Source of the DNA: Rothia sp. SD9660Na
Lineage (GTDB): Bacteria > Actinomycetota > Actinomycetes > Actinomycetales > Micrococcaceae
Assembly (NCBI RefSeq): GCF_030064065.1
Contig: NZ_CP125946.1
Location: 868,001-932,000 of the forward strand
Length of the DNA: 64,000 bases
Direction of reading: 5' to 3'
Both the position numbers and the translations under genes were made by a program. This document shows, in pieces, positions 54,237-63,615 of this stretch; within the stretch, counting starts at the first letter, position 1, and every line of letters begins with the position of its first letter. The notes under the pieces are model-generated. The model was not told the origin of the DNA, made no database searches, and worked only from the letters and a program-made list of their open reading frames with translations.

Positions 54237-55328
54237 ATGACCGATCTGAAGCACCAGAAAATCGCTGTTCTTGGAGCAGGTAGCTGGGGCACCGCTTTTG
54301 CCAAGGTTCTTGCGGATGCCGCTGCCAGCTCAGGTACCGACCGGCAGGTCATGTTGTGGGGGCGTAATCCCACTACGATGGCAGCCATGCAAGAGAGCCG
54401 CACCAATGAGGGCTACTTCCCCGGGATCAAGCTCCCAGACAGCATGGTCATGACGGCCGATGCCGCTGAGGCTCTGACCGGGGCCAGCATTGTGGTTCTG
54501 GCCATTCCGGCCCAGGTGCTGCGTTCCCAGCTCGAGGTTCTTGCACCCCTGATGGAAGAGGACGCCCTGCTGGTCTCCCTGGCCAAGGGGCTGGAAATGG
54601 GTACAGGCTTGCGCATGAGCGAGGTCATGATTGAGGTGCTCCAGGGTCACCTGATTGCCAGCGGCGCTGCCCCCGAAGCGGTTGAGGCTGTTCCGGGGAG
54701 GGTCACTGTGCTCTCCGGCCCCAACCTGGCTAAAGAAATTATTGCTGAACAGCCCACCACCAGTGTGGTGGCGGCCCTGAGTCAGGATACCGCCCGGGAG
54801 ATTGCCGCTGTCTGCGCTGCCGACTACTTCCGCCCCTACACCAACACCGATATCATTGGCGTTGAAATCGGTGGTCTGGTCAAGAACGTGATTGCCCTGT
54901 GCGTGGGTATGTGCGAGGGCAAGCAGTACGGTGATAACTCCAAGGCCTCGGTCATGACCCGTGGCTTGGCTGAGACGACCCGCCTCGCTGTGGCCCTCGG
55001 AGGTAAGAGCGAGACCATGAGCGGCCTGGCCGGTATGGGCGACCTTATCGCTACCTGTGCCTCACCGCTTTCCCGCAACCACACCGCCGGGCGCCTACTG
55101 GCTGAGGGAATCGCCCCTGACCAGCTGCACACCGTCATGACTCAGACTGCTGAGTCCATCAAGTCTGCCCCCGTTGTGGCAGAACTCGCGCGAAAAGTAG
55201 GGGTAGAAATGCCCATCACCGAAGCGGTCACCGCTGTGCTCGACCGTAGAATATCAGTTGAAGAATTAGCCCCCGCCCTGCTGGGCCGCTCCCTCAAATC
55301 TGAGGAAAGCACCCCGGCAGTCAGCTAG
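54237..55328 (+). CDS. gpsA: Glycerol-3-phosphate dehydrogenase [NAD(P)+]
   Basis: A 363-residue enzyme reducing dihydroxyacetone phosphate to sn-glycerol-3-phosphate for phospholipid synthesis. The Rossmann loop is VLGAGSWGTAFAKVL at residues 11-25. VVLAIPAQVLRSQL, VLSGPNLAKEI, the catalytic-lysine helix VEIGGLVKNVIALCVGM, and SGLAGMGDLIATC follow in order. GGGGAGG precedes the ATG. It sits in the murA-plsC-gpsA-ddl operon, joining phospholipid and peptidoglycan precursor supply. Confidence 0.95.
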   Translation: MTDLKHQKIAVLGAGSWGTAFAKVLADAAASSGTDRQVMLWGRNPTTMAAMQESRTNEGYFPGIKLPDSMVMTADAAEALTGASIVVLAIPAQVLRSQLEVLAPLMEEDALLVSLAKGLEMGTGLRMSEVMIEVLQGHLIASGAAPEAVEAVPGRVTVLSGPNLAKEIIAEQPTTSVVAALSQDTAREIAAVCAADYFRPYTNTDIIGVEIGGLVKNVIALCVGMCEGKQYGDNSKASVMTRGLAETTRLAVALGGKSETMSGLAGMGDLIATCASPLSRNHTAGRLLAEGIAPDQLHTVMTQTAESIKSAPVVAELARKVGVEMPITEAVTAVLDRRISVEELAPALLGRSLKSEESTPAVS

Positions 55329-55368
55329 GGCAGACGGGGTTGAGCCCCGCACGAAACCAAAGGACGTT

Positions 55369-56496
55369 ATGACCGAAACCAGCACCAAACCTACCGTCGC
55401 CCTGCTGTGCGGTGGGCGCTCGTCCGAGCACTCCATCTCACTGATTACCGCCCGAGGCGTACTCGGGGCTATTGACCATAACAAGTACGATGTGGTCACC
55501 ATCGGTATTACCAAGGACGGCCGCTGGTACCTGACCGATGAAGCTGCCCTGATTGAGCTAACCGAGGCTACCGCCCTGGCAGAGTTCCCAGCTGCGGGCA
55601 AGCAGGTCTTTTTGCCCCTAGGCGGCGGTGATAATCGTCTACGCCTGATTGATTCTGCTGATTCCACCAGTGTTGAGCTGGGCCCGGCTATCGACGTGGT
55701 CTTCCCCCTGCTCCACGGCCCCTTCGGTGAGGACGGCACGGTGCAGGGTCTGCTGGAAATGGCAGATTTGAAGTACGTGGGCTGCGGCGTAGCCTCATCT
55801 GCTATTGGCATGGATAAGCACTTCATGAAGGTTGCCTTTGAAGCTGCTGGTCTAGAGGTTGGGCCCTACGAGGTTGTGACCCACCGCCAGTGGGTGCTTG
55901 ACCAGGCTGGTGCCCGCGAGCGCATTGAGAAACTGGGCTACCCGGTCTTCGTTAAGCCTGCCCGGGCGGGTTCGTCCTTCGGTATTACCAAGGTTGATTC
56001 AGCGGACCAGCTCGATGCGGCAATTGCTGAGGCCCAGGCCCACGACCCCAAGCTGGTGATTGAGGCCGGTATTGTGGGCCGTGAGATTGAGTGTGCTGTG
56101 CTCGATGGGCACCGCTCTGAGCTGCCTCGGGCTTCTTACCCCGGTGAGATTGTGGTGGTTGATGAGCAGCACGGTTTCTATGATTTTGAGGCGAAGTACG
56201 TCTCTAAGACCTCTGCTGAGACCCGCTGCCCGGCTGATCTTCCCGCTGAGGTCTCTGATCGCATGCGCCAGCTAGCTGTGGAGGCCTTCCTGGCCGTTGA
56301 TGGTGAGGGCCTGTGCCGCGCTGACTTCTTCTACACCGAGGACGGCCGCCTGGTGATTAACGAGGTGAACACCATGCCCGGCTTTACCCCGATTTCCATG
56401 TATAAGACTATGTGGGAGAACACCGGCCTAGCCTATGGCGAGCTGATTGACGAGCTGATTTCCCTGGCTCTGGAGCGCCCCCTGGGCCTGCGCTAG
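55369..56496 (+). CDS. ddl: D-alanine--D-alanine ligase
   Basis: A 375-residue ATP-grasp ligase that makes the D-Ala-D-Ala dipeptide of peptidoglycan. The N-terminal LLCGGRSSEHSISLITA, the central PLLHGPFGEDGTVQGLLEM, VFVKPARAGSSFGITKV and the C-terminal metal-binding RADFFYTEDGRLVINEVNTMPGFTPISMY are all present. The length matches the actinobacterial form. It ends the plus-strand run and is convergent with the DUF3515 gene across a terminator. Nothing suggests D-lactate or D-serine specificity. Confidence 0.95.
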   Translation: MTETSTKPTVALLCGGRSSEHSISLITARGVLGAIDHNKYDVVTIGITKDGRWYLTDEAALIELTEATALAEFPAAGKQVFLPLGGGDNRLRLIDSADSTSVELGPAIDVVFPLLHGPFGEDGTVQGLLEMADLKYVGCGVASSAIGMDKHFMKVAFEAAGLEVGPYEVVTHRQWVLDQAGARERIEKLGYPVFVKPARAGSSFGITKVDSADQLDAAIAEAQAHDPKLVIEAGIVGREIECAVLDGHRSELPRASYPGEIVVVDEQHGFYDFEAKYVSKTSAETRCPADLPAEVSDRMRQLAVEAFLAVDGEGLCRADFFYTEDGRLVINEVNTMPGFTPISMYKTMWENTGLAYGELIDELISLALERPLGLR

Positions 56497-56539
56497 GAGC
56501 ACTCGCACTGCGGTAAGCCCCTGCTTCTAGATGTCAACG

Positions 56540-56573
56540 AAACCCCCGATACCTGAGATGGTATTGGGGGTTT
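56540..56573. terminator. Bidirectional terminator between ddl and the DUF3515 gene
   Basis: AAACCCCCGATACC (56540-56553) pairs over 14 bp with GGTATTGGGGGTTT (56560-56573), with one G-U pair and loop TGAGAT. Confidence 0.85.
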
Positions 56574-56592
56574 GCTCACGGAGGTTTTTCGT

Positions 56593-57120
56593 TTAGCTGC
56601 CGGTGCCGCTGTCGACACCGGTAAGGGTGTCATCGACATTGGTGCACTGCATCTGCTGGGGTATCTGGGCAACGGCCGACGATACTTCTGCAAGGACGGT
56701 GGAGGACGAGACCCGGTCAGCGTCGAAGGTTACCTGCACGGCGGGGTCACGGCCGAAAGTTTCAGCAACCCAGGTGCCGGTGGCAGTTTGCTCGGCTGCC
56801 GCGGCGAGTTCTTCGTCGGCGGGCTTGACGATCCAGTCAACGCCGTTGACCGAGACACAGGTGTCTGAGACGGGGGCTGTGCCGAGCTCGACCCCGCACT
56901 TGAGGATGACGGCGCTGGGATCGCCCCAGGCGGTGGTGGCCTGGGCGGTGGTTTCGCGCTGGGCCAGGCCGCTCACGGTATCGGGCATAGCAACCAGGGC
57001 ATAGGCGCAGGTGGGGTTAGCGGCGTCTGGGGCCGGTTCAAGGTTGACGGCACCTGCCCCGCAGCCGGTCAGGCCTAGAGCGGTCAGGACGAGGACGAGG
57101 GGTTTGCGCGGTGTTCTCAC
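56593..57120 (-). CDS. DUF3515 family lipoprotein
   Basis: A 175-residue exported protein with a short signal peptide and lipobox LTGC (Cys20). The mature domain has paired cysteines (NPTCAYALVAMP, ILKCGVE, SDTCVSVNGVDW, QQMQCTNVDD), which suggest disulfides, and the DUF3515 pattern around WGDPSAVILKCGVE. The gene is regularly found between ddl and thiL in actinobacteria, here in reverse orientation; the function is unknown. The GTG start is preceded by TACAAT and 6 nt, another leaderless arrangement. Confidence 0.85.
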   Translation of the reverse strand: MRTPRKPLVLVLTALGLTGCGAGAVNLEPAPDAANPTCAYALVAMPDTVSGLAQRETTAQATTAWGDPSAVILKCGVELGTAPVSDTCVSVNGVDWIVKPADEELAAAAEQTATGTWVAETFGRDPAVQVTFDADRVSSSTVLAEVSSAVAQIPQQMQCTNVDDTLTGVDSGTGS

Positions 57121-57269
57121 CTGGCTATTGTATAACTTTCGTTGTGGCAGGACGCCGGTGGTGAAGGGCGCTAGCCGGGGGAGAGCAGATTCGGTAGGGT
57201 AGGGGTAGAGTTAGCCGGGGCAGGTAGCTGAACAAGACTGCCTGGATATGAGTGATGGAAGGAGGGGCT

Positions 57270-58184
57270 ATGAAGCAGAAGACCTATTATGCTGCGGGGA
57301 CGGCTCTTGCCGTGACGGTAGCCCCCCTTGCCTTGCTCGCTGGGCAGGTTCTGACCGGCCCCCAGAGCGCTTTTGCCGCTGACCCGACAGAAAGCCCCGC
57401 CCCTACAAGCTCCACACCCACCAGCACACCGTCGGTGGGTGAGAGTCCGAGCGAGAGCCCCAGCCTAGAGGTCACAGTCGCCCCTAGCGCTACTGAATCG
57501 CCCAGCCCCGAAACACCAACACCTGAGACTCCCACACCAGAACCCACTAGCGACCCGGTGCCTTCTGCTGACCCTGAGCCGGTTCCTGCCCCCAGCGAGT
57601 CGGTCATCGTGGTTCCGGTACCGCCGAGGGAGACGTCCGCCCCGGATGTGACCGGAGGAGCTGCCGGGCTGCCCAGCCTGCCCGCTGCCGACCCCTCGGC
57701 CCAGCCGTCCGCCGGTACGGGCCAAAGCGAGGGCAGCGGAGCTACGGTACCGGGTCAGGGTACCTTCGTGCCCTCAACCCTGGGCAACAGCGTCGCTGGG
57801 GCCCAGGACCCGACCCGGATGGACGCCGACACCAGCCAGCTGGAAACCTCACCGGTAGATGGAACCGTGCTGGGTATTTTCTCAAGTAGCCAGCAGAGCC
57901 CCGGGTACGCGGGGGCACCTGAATGGGTGGAGGGCTTCTTGAACGTATCGGGAGCCCAGGGGAACAGATCCTCATCTGCCGACCCCAATCAGGCTGCCGG
58001 TGTTGCCGGGGCAGAGGCCCAGGGGCACCAGGCCGGGGCGGTGACCGGGGGGAGTATCTTCCAGCGCGGTAACACCATTATGAACGGTGCCCGCCCCCTG
58101 CTGATTTTTACGGGTATTGCCACAGCAGGCCTGGCCCTGGTGGTCTTTAACTTTGTCTGGCGTAACCGCGCGCCCAGGAACTAG
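57270..58184 (+). CDS. Secreted Ser/Pro/Thr-rich protein with C-terminal membrane anchor
   Basis: A 304-residue surface protein of unknown function. A signal peptide ends SAFA-ADP near residue 36. Residues 38-170 are low complexity: Pro, Ser, Thr and Glu in repeats such as SPSPETPTPETPTPE, probably an extended wall-spanning stalk that may be glycosylated. A Gly/Ala/Ser/Gln-rich part follows. A single membrane helix (PLLIFTGIATAGLALVVFNFVW) and a basic tail RNRAPRN close the chain; no LPxTG motif was seen, so it is membrane- rather than sortase-anchored. AAGGAGGGG before the ATG at 57270 sets the start. thiL begins 7 bp after the stop. Confidence 0.65.
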   Translation: MKQKTYYAAGTALAVTVAPLALLAGQVLTGPQSAFAADPTESPAPTSSTPTSTPSVGESPSESPSLEVTVAPSATESPSPETPTPETPTPEPTSDPVPSADPEPVPAPSESVIVVPVPPRETSAPDVTGGAAGLPSLPAADPSAQPSAGTGQSEGSGATVPGQGTFVPSTLGNSVAGAQDPTRMDADTSQLETSPVDGTVLGIFSSSQQSPGYAGAPEWVEGFLNVSGAQGNRSSSADPNQAAGVAGAEAQGHQAGAVTGGSIFQRGNTIMNGARPLLIFTGIATAGLALVVFNFVWRNRAPRN

Positions 58185-58191
58185 GAGCCCT

Positions 58192-59232
58192 ATGCAGACC
58201 GTCGCCCAGGTGAGTGAGGGGCAGCTTCTAGCTCTGTTTATGCCTGTTCTGGCTGAGCACAATGAGCGGGCGGCGGACGTCCGCGCCGAGCTGGGTGCCC
58301 CCGGTGCCCTGGTCCTGGGGCCGGGGGACGATTCTGCTGCCCTCGATCTGCGGGGCGGGCTGACCGTCATGAGCACCGACACCCAAACCGAAAACCAGGA
58401 CTTCCGCCGCAGCTGGCCCTCGGGCTACACAACCGGCGGGTATGAGGTGGGTTGGAAGGCCGCTACCCAGAACCTGGCCGATATCGCAGCTATGGGGGCT
58501 ACCCCGGTCACCCTGCTGGTGTCCCTTACCCTGACTCCCGAAACCCCCGTGAGCTGGGTGCAGGACTTTGCCCGGGGGATTACCGAATCCTGTACTGACC
58601 AGGGGGCTACCACCTGCACCATCGCCGGGGGCGATATGGGCTCCGGCAGCGAAATCTCGGTAACGGTTACCGCTGTGGGCCTGACCGACCGGCCCATTAC
58701 TCGAAGCGGGGCCCGCCCCGGGGACGCCGTGGTCTTCGCCGGTGCCCTGGGCACCGCAGCGGCCGGCCTAGCCCTGCTCGACTCAGCCCCCTTCACCGCC
58801 ACCGAAGAGCTGACCGCCTGCGTCCACGCTCAGCAGCGCCCCCGCTCGCCCCTTCACCTGGGGCCTGCCGCCGCACCCTACCTAACCTCACTTATGGATG
58901 TCTCAGACGGGCTGGTGCGCGACGGCGGCCGTATCGCAGCGGCCTCCGGTGTGGCCCTCGACCTCGACTCGACCGCTCTAACCCCCTGGGTAGACAGGGC
59001 GCGCCCTGCAGCCCTGCTCACCGCAGGTACCCCGAAACAGGCGGACGCCCAAGCCCTGCGCTGGGTGCTGACCGGCGGGGAAGACCACGGCCTACTAGGC
59101 ACCTGCCCACCTGCACAGATACCGCCCGGATTTACTAGAATTGGTACAGTACAGGCAGGCGACGGGATCACCGTCGACGGCCGCACCTACACCGCGAAAG
59201 GATGGGATCACTTTGAAGCAGGTTCCCGCTGA
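58192..59232 (+). CDS. thiL: Thiamine-monophosphate kinase
   Basis: A 346-residue kinase converting thiamine monophosphate to the active diphosphate. VLGPGDDSAALDL (ATP/Mg-binding aspartates), VGWKAATQNLADIAAMGA, TIAGGDMGSG and SLMDVSDGLVRDGGRIA are the PurM/ThiL-fold blocks. AGGAG precedes the ATG at 58192. ThiDP made by this enzyme is the cofactor of IlvB in the same window. The gene overlaps the next coding region by 20 bp. Confidence 0.93.
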   Translation: MQTVAQVSEGQLLALFMPVLAEHNERAADVRAELGAPGALVLGPGDDSAALDLRGGLTVMSTDTQTENQDFRRSWPSGYTTGGYEVGWKAATQNLADIAAMGATPVTLLVSLTLTPETPVSWVQDFARGITESCTDQGATTCTIAGGDMGSGSEISVTVTAVGLTDRPITRSGARPGDAVVFAGALGTAAAGLALLDSAPFTATEELTACVHAQQRPRSPLHLGPAAAPYLTSLMDVSDGLVRDGGRIAAASGVALDLDSTALTPWVDRARPAALLTAGTPKQADAQALRWVLTGGEDHGLLGTCPPAQIPPGFTRIGTVQAGDGITVDGRTYTAKGWDHFEAGSR

Positions 59233-60184
59233 CTGGTGGCTGAACTGGCTACTGCGCGCTCGCACCCAGCTGGTGGAGCACCGATCCCTTCTCAACCGCA
59301 TTAACGTCTTCCCCGTGGCTGATGCCGACACCGGGGCCAACATGGTCGCCACCCTCGGGCGGGCCGCCGACACCGCCGGCATGGCGGACGACCCCACCCT
59401 GGCTCTGGCTGCCCGGGCGGCCCTACGAGGGGCCAGGGGAAACTCTGGAACCCTGCTAGCTGTCTGGCTCCTGGGCCTGGCTGAGGAACTGGGGGAGGCC
59501 GGGCAGCTGCCGCCCTCCACCGTCCGCCCCCTGACCCCGCAGGCGCTCGCCGCCGCCTGGGAACGAGGGGCCCAGCAGGCGTCCGCTGCCCTCAGCCAGC
59601 CATCAGATGGCACCATGCTGACTCTCATGCAGGCTCTTGCCACCTGCCCGCTGCCAGATCCTACCGATGAAGAGGACCCCTGGCAGGTCTACCTCACGAC
59701 CCTACTGGCCGCCTCAGAGGCTGCCCTGCGAGCTACCACCGAAGCAGACCACGCCCGTAACGGCTGGGTTGATTCCGGAGCCCTGGGCCTGCACCTGGTC
59801 TTAGTAGCCCTAGTGACAGAGCTGCTGGGAGCCGCCCCGCAGGCCACCTACCGCGACCTGCTCCAGGTGGGGGCGGCGTCCTTACCGCCCCGAAGCACTC
59901 GGCAGCGCTCGGCGGCAGAAGCCCGCGTTGAGGTTATGTGCGAGATGTATCTGCCCGTGCTCGAAGTAACCCAGCTGCGCAGCGCCTTAGAGACGGTCGG
60001 GGACTCGGTCTCCATAGCCCAGGTCGAAGCCGGGAACGAGGCCCTGTGGGCTATTCACGTGCACGTCCCCGAGGCCGAGGACGCCCTGACCCTCCTCCGC
60101 GCCGCAGGTACCCCGCAGAACGTGCGCGTAACCTCCCTATCTGACCCCGCCCACCAGGAAGCCCACCGGGAGCCCACCCCCTAA
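59213..60184 (+). CDS. DAK2 (DhaL-like) domain protein
   Basis: A 323-residue protein. The N-terminal 180 residues are a DhaL/DAK2 domain with NRINVFPVADADTGANM (nucleotide/Mg-binding aspartates) and ALRGARGNSGTLLAVWL, then DSGALGLHLVL. The C-terminal part (VEVMCEMYLPVLEVTQLRSALE) resembles the middle of FakA fatty-acid kinases, but the protein is much shorter than FakA (about 550). I infer a TTG start at 59213, with AAAGGA upstream; ATG or GTG codons further up lie deep in thiL. It directly precedes recG, as is usual. A fatty-acid kinase role is possible but not shown. Confidence 0.8.
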   Translation: MKQVPADWWLNWLLRARTQLVEHRSLLNRINVFPVADADTGANMVATLGRAADTAGMADDPTLALAARAALRGARGNSGTLLAVWLLGLAEELGEAGQLPPSTVRPLTPQALAAAWERGAQQASAALSQPSDGTMLTLMQALATCPLPDPTDEEDPWQVYLTTLLAASEAALRATTEADHARNGWVDSGALGLHLVLVALVTELLGAAPQATYRDLLQVGAASLPPRSTRQRSAAEARVEVMCEMYLPVLEVTQLRSALETVGDSVSIAQVEAGNEALWAIHVHVPEAEDALTLLRAAGTPQNVRVTSLSDPAHQEAHREPTP

Positions 60185-62748
60185 TGGCTGCCCGCAAACG
60201 TAAGACCCCGGAACTGAGCGAGCAGGCAAAGGACGCCCTGGCCCGCTACGCCGCAGAAGACCGCCTCGACAATGCCCCTCTGGCAGACTACCTGGGGGCG
60301 ACCCTGGCCAAGTCCTTCAAGACCCACCTGGGGCTAGAAACTGTGGGCCAGGCCCTGGACTACTACCCCCGCAAGTACCTACCCCGCGGGGAACTCACCC
60401 CCTTCTCCTCCCTGGTTGAAGGTACCGAAGCTACCATCGTCGCCAGGGTGGTGCGGGTGACAACCCGCCAGATGGCATCGCGCCGCGGGTCCATCACAGA
60501 AATCACCATCACCGACCAGCTGGATCAGGTTGGCCAGCCCGAGCCCACCTGGCAGCCTCCCAACCCCAACGCCTACCGGGGAGCGGCCCCACCAGCGTCC
60601 TACACCCCGGGGTACACCAACCCCCGCCTGCACAGTAGCGCAGGGGGCTACACCGACACCCAGCTACCGGGCACCCCGTCCAGCTACCAGCTAGGAGATG
60701 TCTTTGGCGGCTACGCCCCCGAACCCTACTCGCTGACAGCCAGCGGCACCATGACCCTCAGCTTCTTCAACGCCTGGACAGCAGCCCGAGACATCCACGA
60801 GGGCGACCAGGTTATGTTCTCGGGCAAGGTGGGCTCCTACCGGGGCGAAATCACCCTGACCAACCCCCACTACGCCGTCATCGCCGGTAAAGAACTGGCC
60901 GCCGCCCCCGGTGCTAGCGCCGAAGCGATTGAGCGGGCCGCCGCGCGGGCGTCCACACCCATCCCGGTCTACAAGGCCAGCCCCAAGTTCCCCACCGATA
61001 AGGTGGCCGCAGCCATCGAGACCCTGATCGAGCGCATCAACCTCAAAGAGCTTGAAGACCCCGTCCCCTTCACCGTGCGCAAAAGCCGCAAGATCCCCTC
61101 CCTGGAGTGGACCTACCGGGCCGTGCACACCCCCGATACAGAAGAGACCTGGCGGGCAGCCCACCACTCCCTGCGCTACCGCGAGGCCTTCGTGCTGCAG
61201 GCCGCCCTTGCCCGTATTCGTGCAGCCCGAGCCGCCCACCAGACCGTTGCCCGCCCCTATGTAGAGGGGGGTTTCGCGGACGCCCTGCTGGAAGCCCTGC
61301 CCTATCGGCTGACCGAGGGACAGCAGGCGGTGGGAGCAGAAATACGCTCCGACTTAGCCAGCTCTTCCCCTATGAACCGCCTGCTCCAGGGAGATGTGGG
61401 CTCAGGCAAAACCGTGGTAGCCCTGCGAGCCATGTTGCAGGTGGCTGATAACGGTGCCCAGTCAGCTATGCTGGCCCCCACCGAGGTGCTGGCTGAACAG
61501 CACTACCGGTCGGTCTGCGAGATTCTAGGCGATATGCTGGCCCCGCAGGACAGTTCCGGGAGCGCCGGGGCGGGCGTCCGCGTCGTTCTGCTGACCGCCT
61601 CCCTCAAAACCAAGGCCAAACGGGAAGCCCTGCTGGCTATCGCCTCGGGCGAGGCAGACATCGTTATTGGCACTCACGCCCTACTCGGGGATTCGGTGAC
61701 CTTCGCCGACCTCGGGCTGGTCGTCGTCGATGAGCAGCACCGCTTCGGCGTTGAACAGCGCGATGCCCTGCGCGGGCCCGGCGGGGAGCTGCCCCACCGG
61801 CTGGTCATGACCGCCACCCCCATACCCCGTACCGTCGCCATGACCGTCTTTGGTGATCTCGATACCTCGGTACTTGACCAGCTACCGGCCGGCCGCCAAA
61901 AAATTACCACCCATGTGGTGCCGCTGGCAGAGCACCCCCGCTGGGCCGACCGCATTTGGGCCCGCGCCCGCGAGGAAATCGACGCCGGGCACCAGGTCTA
62001 TGTGGTGGTTCCTAAAATCGGTGGGTCTGATGGAAAGTCCGACGCTGAGGCTGGCCAGACCCTCTTCGGGGCAGGCAGGCTGACAGGCCAGAACCTGGGC
62101 TCCCAGGCAGCGGCGGGGGAGAGCGCCCGCGGTTCGCTGGCTTCGGTCGAGAGCACCCTGGAGGAACTGGAGGACGTCCCCGCCCTGGCCGGGGTGCGCA
62201 TCGAGGGGCTCCACGGGCGCATGGATACCGCCGAAAAGAACCGGGTCATGACCGAGTTTTCAGCCGGCCGCATTGACCTACTGGTGTCTACCACCGTGAT
62301 TGAGGTGGGCGTGAACGTGCCCAACGCAACCCTCATGATTATCATGGACGCCGACCGCTTCGGAATCTCCGGCCTCCACCAGCTGCGCGGACGCATCGGC
62401 CGCGGCTCCCTGCCCGGCACCTGCTTGCTGGTCACCAAGCAGCCGGCGGACGGCGTCAGTCGGGAGCGGCTGGCAGCGGTAGCGGCCACCACCGACGGCT
62501 TCGAGCTTTCGAGGGTTGACCTGGAACAGCGGCGCGAAGGCGATATTCTCGGAGCTGCCCAGTCTGGTAAGAAGTCTACCCTCAAGCTGCTGCGTGCCCT
62601 GACCGATGCCAAGCTTATTGAGCGGGCCCGGCAGGATGCCTTCGGAATTATTGAGGCTGACCCCACTCTGGCCAAACATCCCGACCTGGCCCGCACCATC
62701 GACCGGGCCCTTGACGCCGACCGCGAGGCCTTCCTGGGGCGCGGGTAG
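60184..62748 (+). CDS. recG: ATP-dependent DNA helicase RecG
   Basis: An 854-residue helicase that remodels stalled replication forks and Holliday junctions. After an N-terminal region, the wedge (OB-fold) domain spans roughly residues 60-245 but is interrupted at about 116-184 by a Pro/Tyr/Gly/Ser-rich insert (PPASYTPGYTNPRLHSSAGGY). Helicase motifs follow: LLQGDVGSGKT (I), VDEQHRFG (DEQH, II), MTATPIPRT (III), then STTVIEVGVNVPNA and QLRGRIGRG (V, VI). The ATG overlaps the upstream stop (TAATG). The SbcCD genes 54 kb away serve related fork and palindrome repair. Confidence 0.95.
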   Translation: MAARKRKTPELSEQAKDALARYAAEDRLDNAPLADYLGATLAKSFKTHLGLETVGQALDYYPRKYLPRGELTPFSSLVEGTEATIVARVVRVTTRQMASRRGSITEITITDQLDQVGQPEPTWQPPNPNAYRGAAPPASYTPGYTNPRLHSSAGGYTDTQLPGTPSSYQLGDVFGGYAPEPYSLTASGTMTLSFFNAWTAARDIHEGDQVMFSGKVGSYRGEITLTNPHYAVIAGKELAAAPGASAEAIERAAARASTPIPVYKASPKFPTDKVAAAIETLIERINLKELEDPVPFTVRKSRKIPSLEWTYRAVHTPDTEETWRAAHHSLRYREAFVLQAALARIRAARAAHQTVARPYVEGGFADALLEALPYRLTEGQQAVGAEIRSDLASSSPMNRLLQGDVGSGKTVVALRAMLQVADNGAQSAMLAPTEVLAEQHYRSVCEILGDMLAPQDSSGSAGAGVRVVLLTASLKTKAKREALLAIASGEADIVIGTHALLGDSVTFADLGLVVVDEQHRFGVEQRDALRGPGGELPHRLVMTATPIPRTVAMTVFGDLDTSVLDQLPAGRQKITTHVVPLAEHPRWADRIWARAREEIDAGHQVYVVVPKIGGSDGKSDAEAGQTLFGAGRLTGQNLGSQAAAGESARGSLASVESTLEELEDVPALAGVRIEGLHGRMDTAEKNRVMTEFSAGRIDLLVSTTVIEVGVNVPNATLMIIMDADRFGISGLHQLRGRIGRGSLPGTCLLVTKQPADGVSRERLAAVAATTDGFELSRVDLEQRREGDILGAAQSGKKSTLKLLRALTDAKLIERARQDAFGIIEADPTLAKHPDLARTIDRALDADREAFLGRG

Positions 62749-62774
62749 ACTCGGCCAAGGACGTAGGCCCCGCA

Positions 62775-62820
62775 TTTATTCTGGTTTACCCGTAACTAGT
62801 TGCGGCCAGAACAGAATAAA
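62775..62820. terminator. Hairpin after recG
   Basis: TTTATTCTG (62775-62783) and CAGAATAAA (62812-62820) pair perfectly, with an inner GG/CC extension. It sits 26 bp past recG. The remaining gap to rsmD has no other clear element. Confidence 0.5.
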
Positions 62821-62957
62821 AGCGGTCAACCAAGGCCTACCGTTCAGCACTACGTCACCATATACCCTGACATCACATCCACCTTTGTTCCCGCCCCGGC
62901 CAGCCGGTACCCTTATAACAGTCCCCACCCCTACCACTACGAGCGGAGCGCAGCCGA

Positions 62958-63524
62958 ATGAGCCGCATCATTGCAGGAGCCGCAGGCGGCCTGCGCCTAG
63001 CCAACGTCCCCGGTGATAACACCCGACCCACCACCGACCGGGTCAAAGAAGCCCTCTTTTCCCGCCTGGATACCTACAACATGCTGGACGGCATGCGCGC
63101 CCTCGATCTCTTCGGCGGCTCGGGCGCCCTGGGCTGCGAAGCTCTTTCGCGCGGGGCCGCCCACGTAGACTTCGTAGACCACTACCCTAAGGCTGTTGTT
63201 GTCATCGAGAAAAACATCGCCGCCGTAGGCAAGACCGCTAGAGGTACTGCCCGCGTGCACAAGATGACGGCCCGCACCTACCTTTCGGCGGGGGCGTCCG
63301 CCTGGGATCTGGTCTTTATCGATCCGCCCTACGCCGTGACCAACAGCGAACTCGAAGAACTTCTGGCCCTGCTGGCACCTCGCCTGACCGAGGGAGCAGT
63401 GGTGGTCGTTGAACGGGCCTCGCGCACCGACGAACCCGTCTGGCCCGAAGGCCTTGAAAAGTTTGCCGAGAAAAAATACGGGGAAACCGTGCTCTACTAC
63501 CTGGAACCTGCACTAACCCAGTAG
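62958..63524 (+). CDS. rsmD: 16S rRNA (guanine(966)-N2)-methyltransferase
   Basis: A 188-residue SAM-dependent enzyme that methylates G966 of 16S rRNA in the assembling small subunit. The SAM loop is ALDLFGGSGALGCEALSRGA and the N-methyltransferase catalytic motif is FIDPPYA. The N-terminal MSRIIAGAAGGLRLANVPG is typical. GCGGAG precedes the ATG. The usual downstream partner coaD is absent here; a LURP-one-like gene follows instead. Confidence 0.93.
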   Translation: MSRIIAGAAGGLRLANVPGDNTRPTTDRVKEALFSRLDTYNMLDGMRALDLFGGSGALGCEALSRGAAHVDFVDHYPKAVVVIEKNIAAVGKTARGTARVHKMTARTYLSAGASAWDLVFIDPPYAVTNSELEELLALLAPRLTEGAVVVVERASRTDEPVWPEGLEKFAEKKYGETVLYYLEPALTQ

Positions 63525-63577
63525 TACATGCAGCGTATGACATAATGTTTCGCTTCTAGCCTCTACCATTGGCCTCA

Positions 63578-63615
63578 GCCCGCTAGCGGGCAGCGACGGG
63601 TGCTAGGGTAGGGCT
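63578..63615 (+). promoter_or_regulatory. Promoter of the LURP-one-like gene with 14-bp palindrome
   Basis: TAGGGT (63604-63609) lies 6 nt before the ATG (leaderless). GCCCGCTAGCGGGC (63578-63591) is a perfect palindrome centred near -31 and could be an operator, or the end of the rsmD terminator. Confidence 0.4.
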
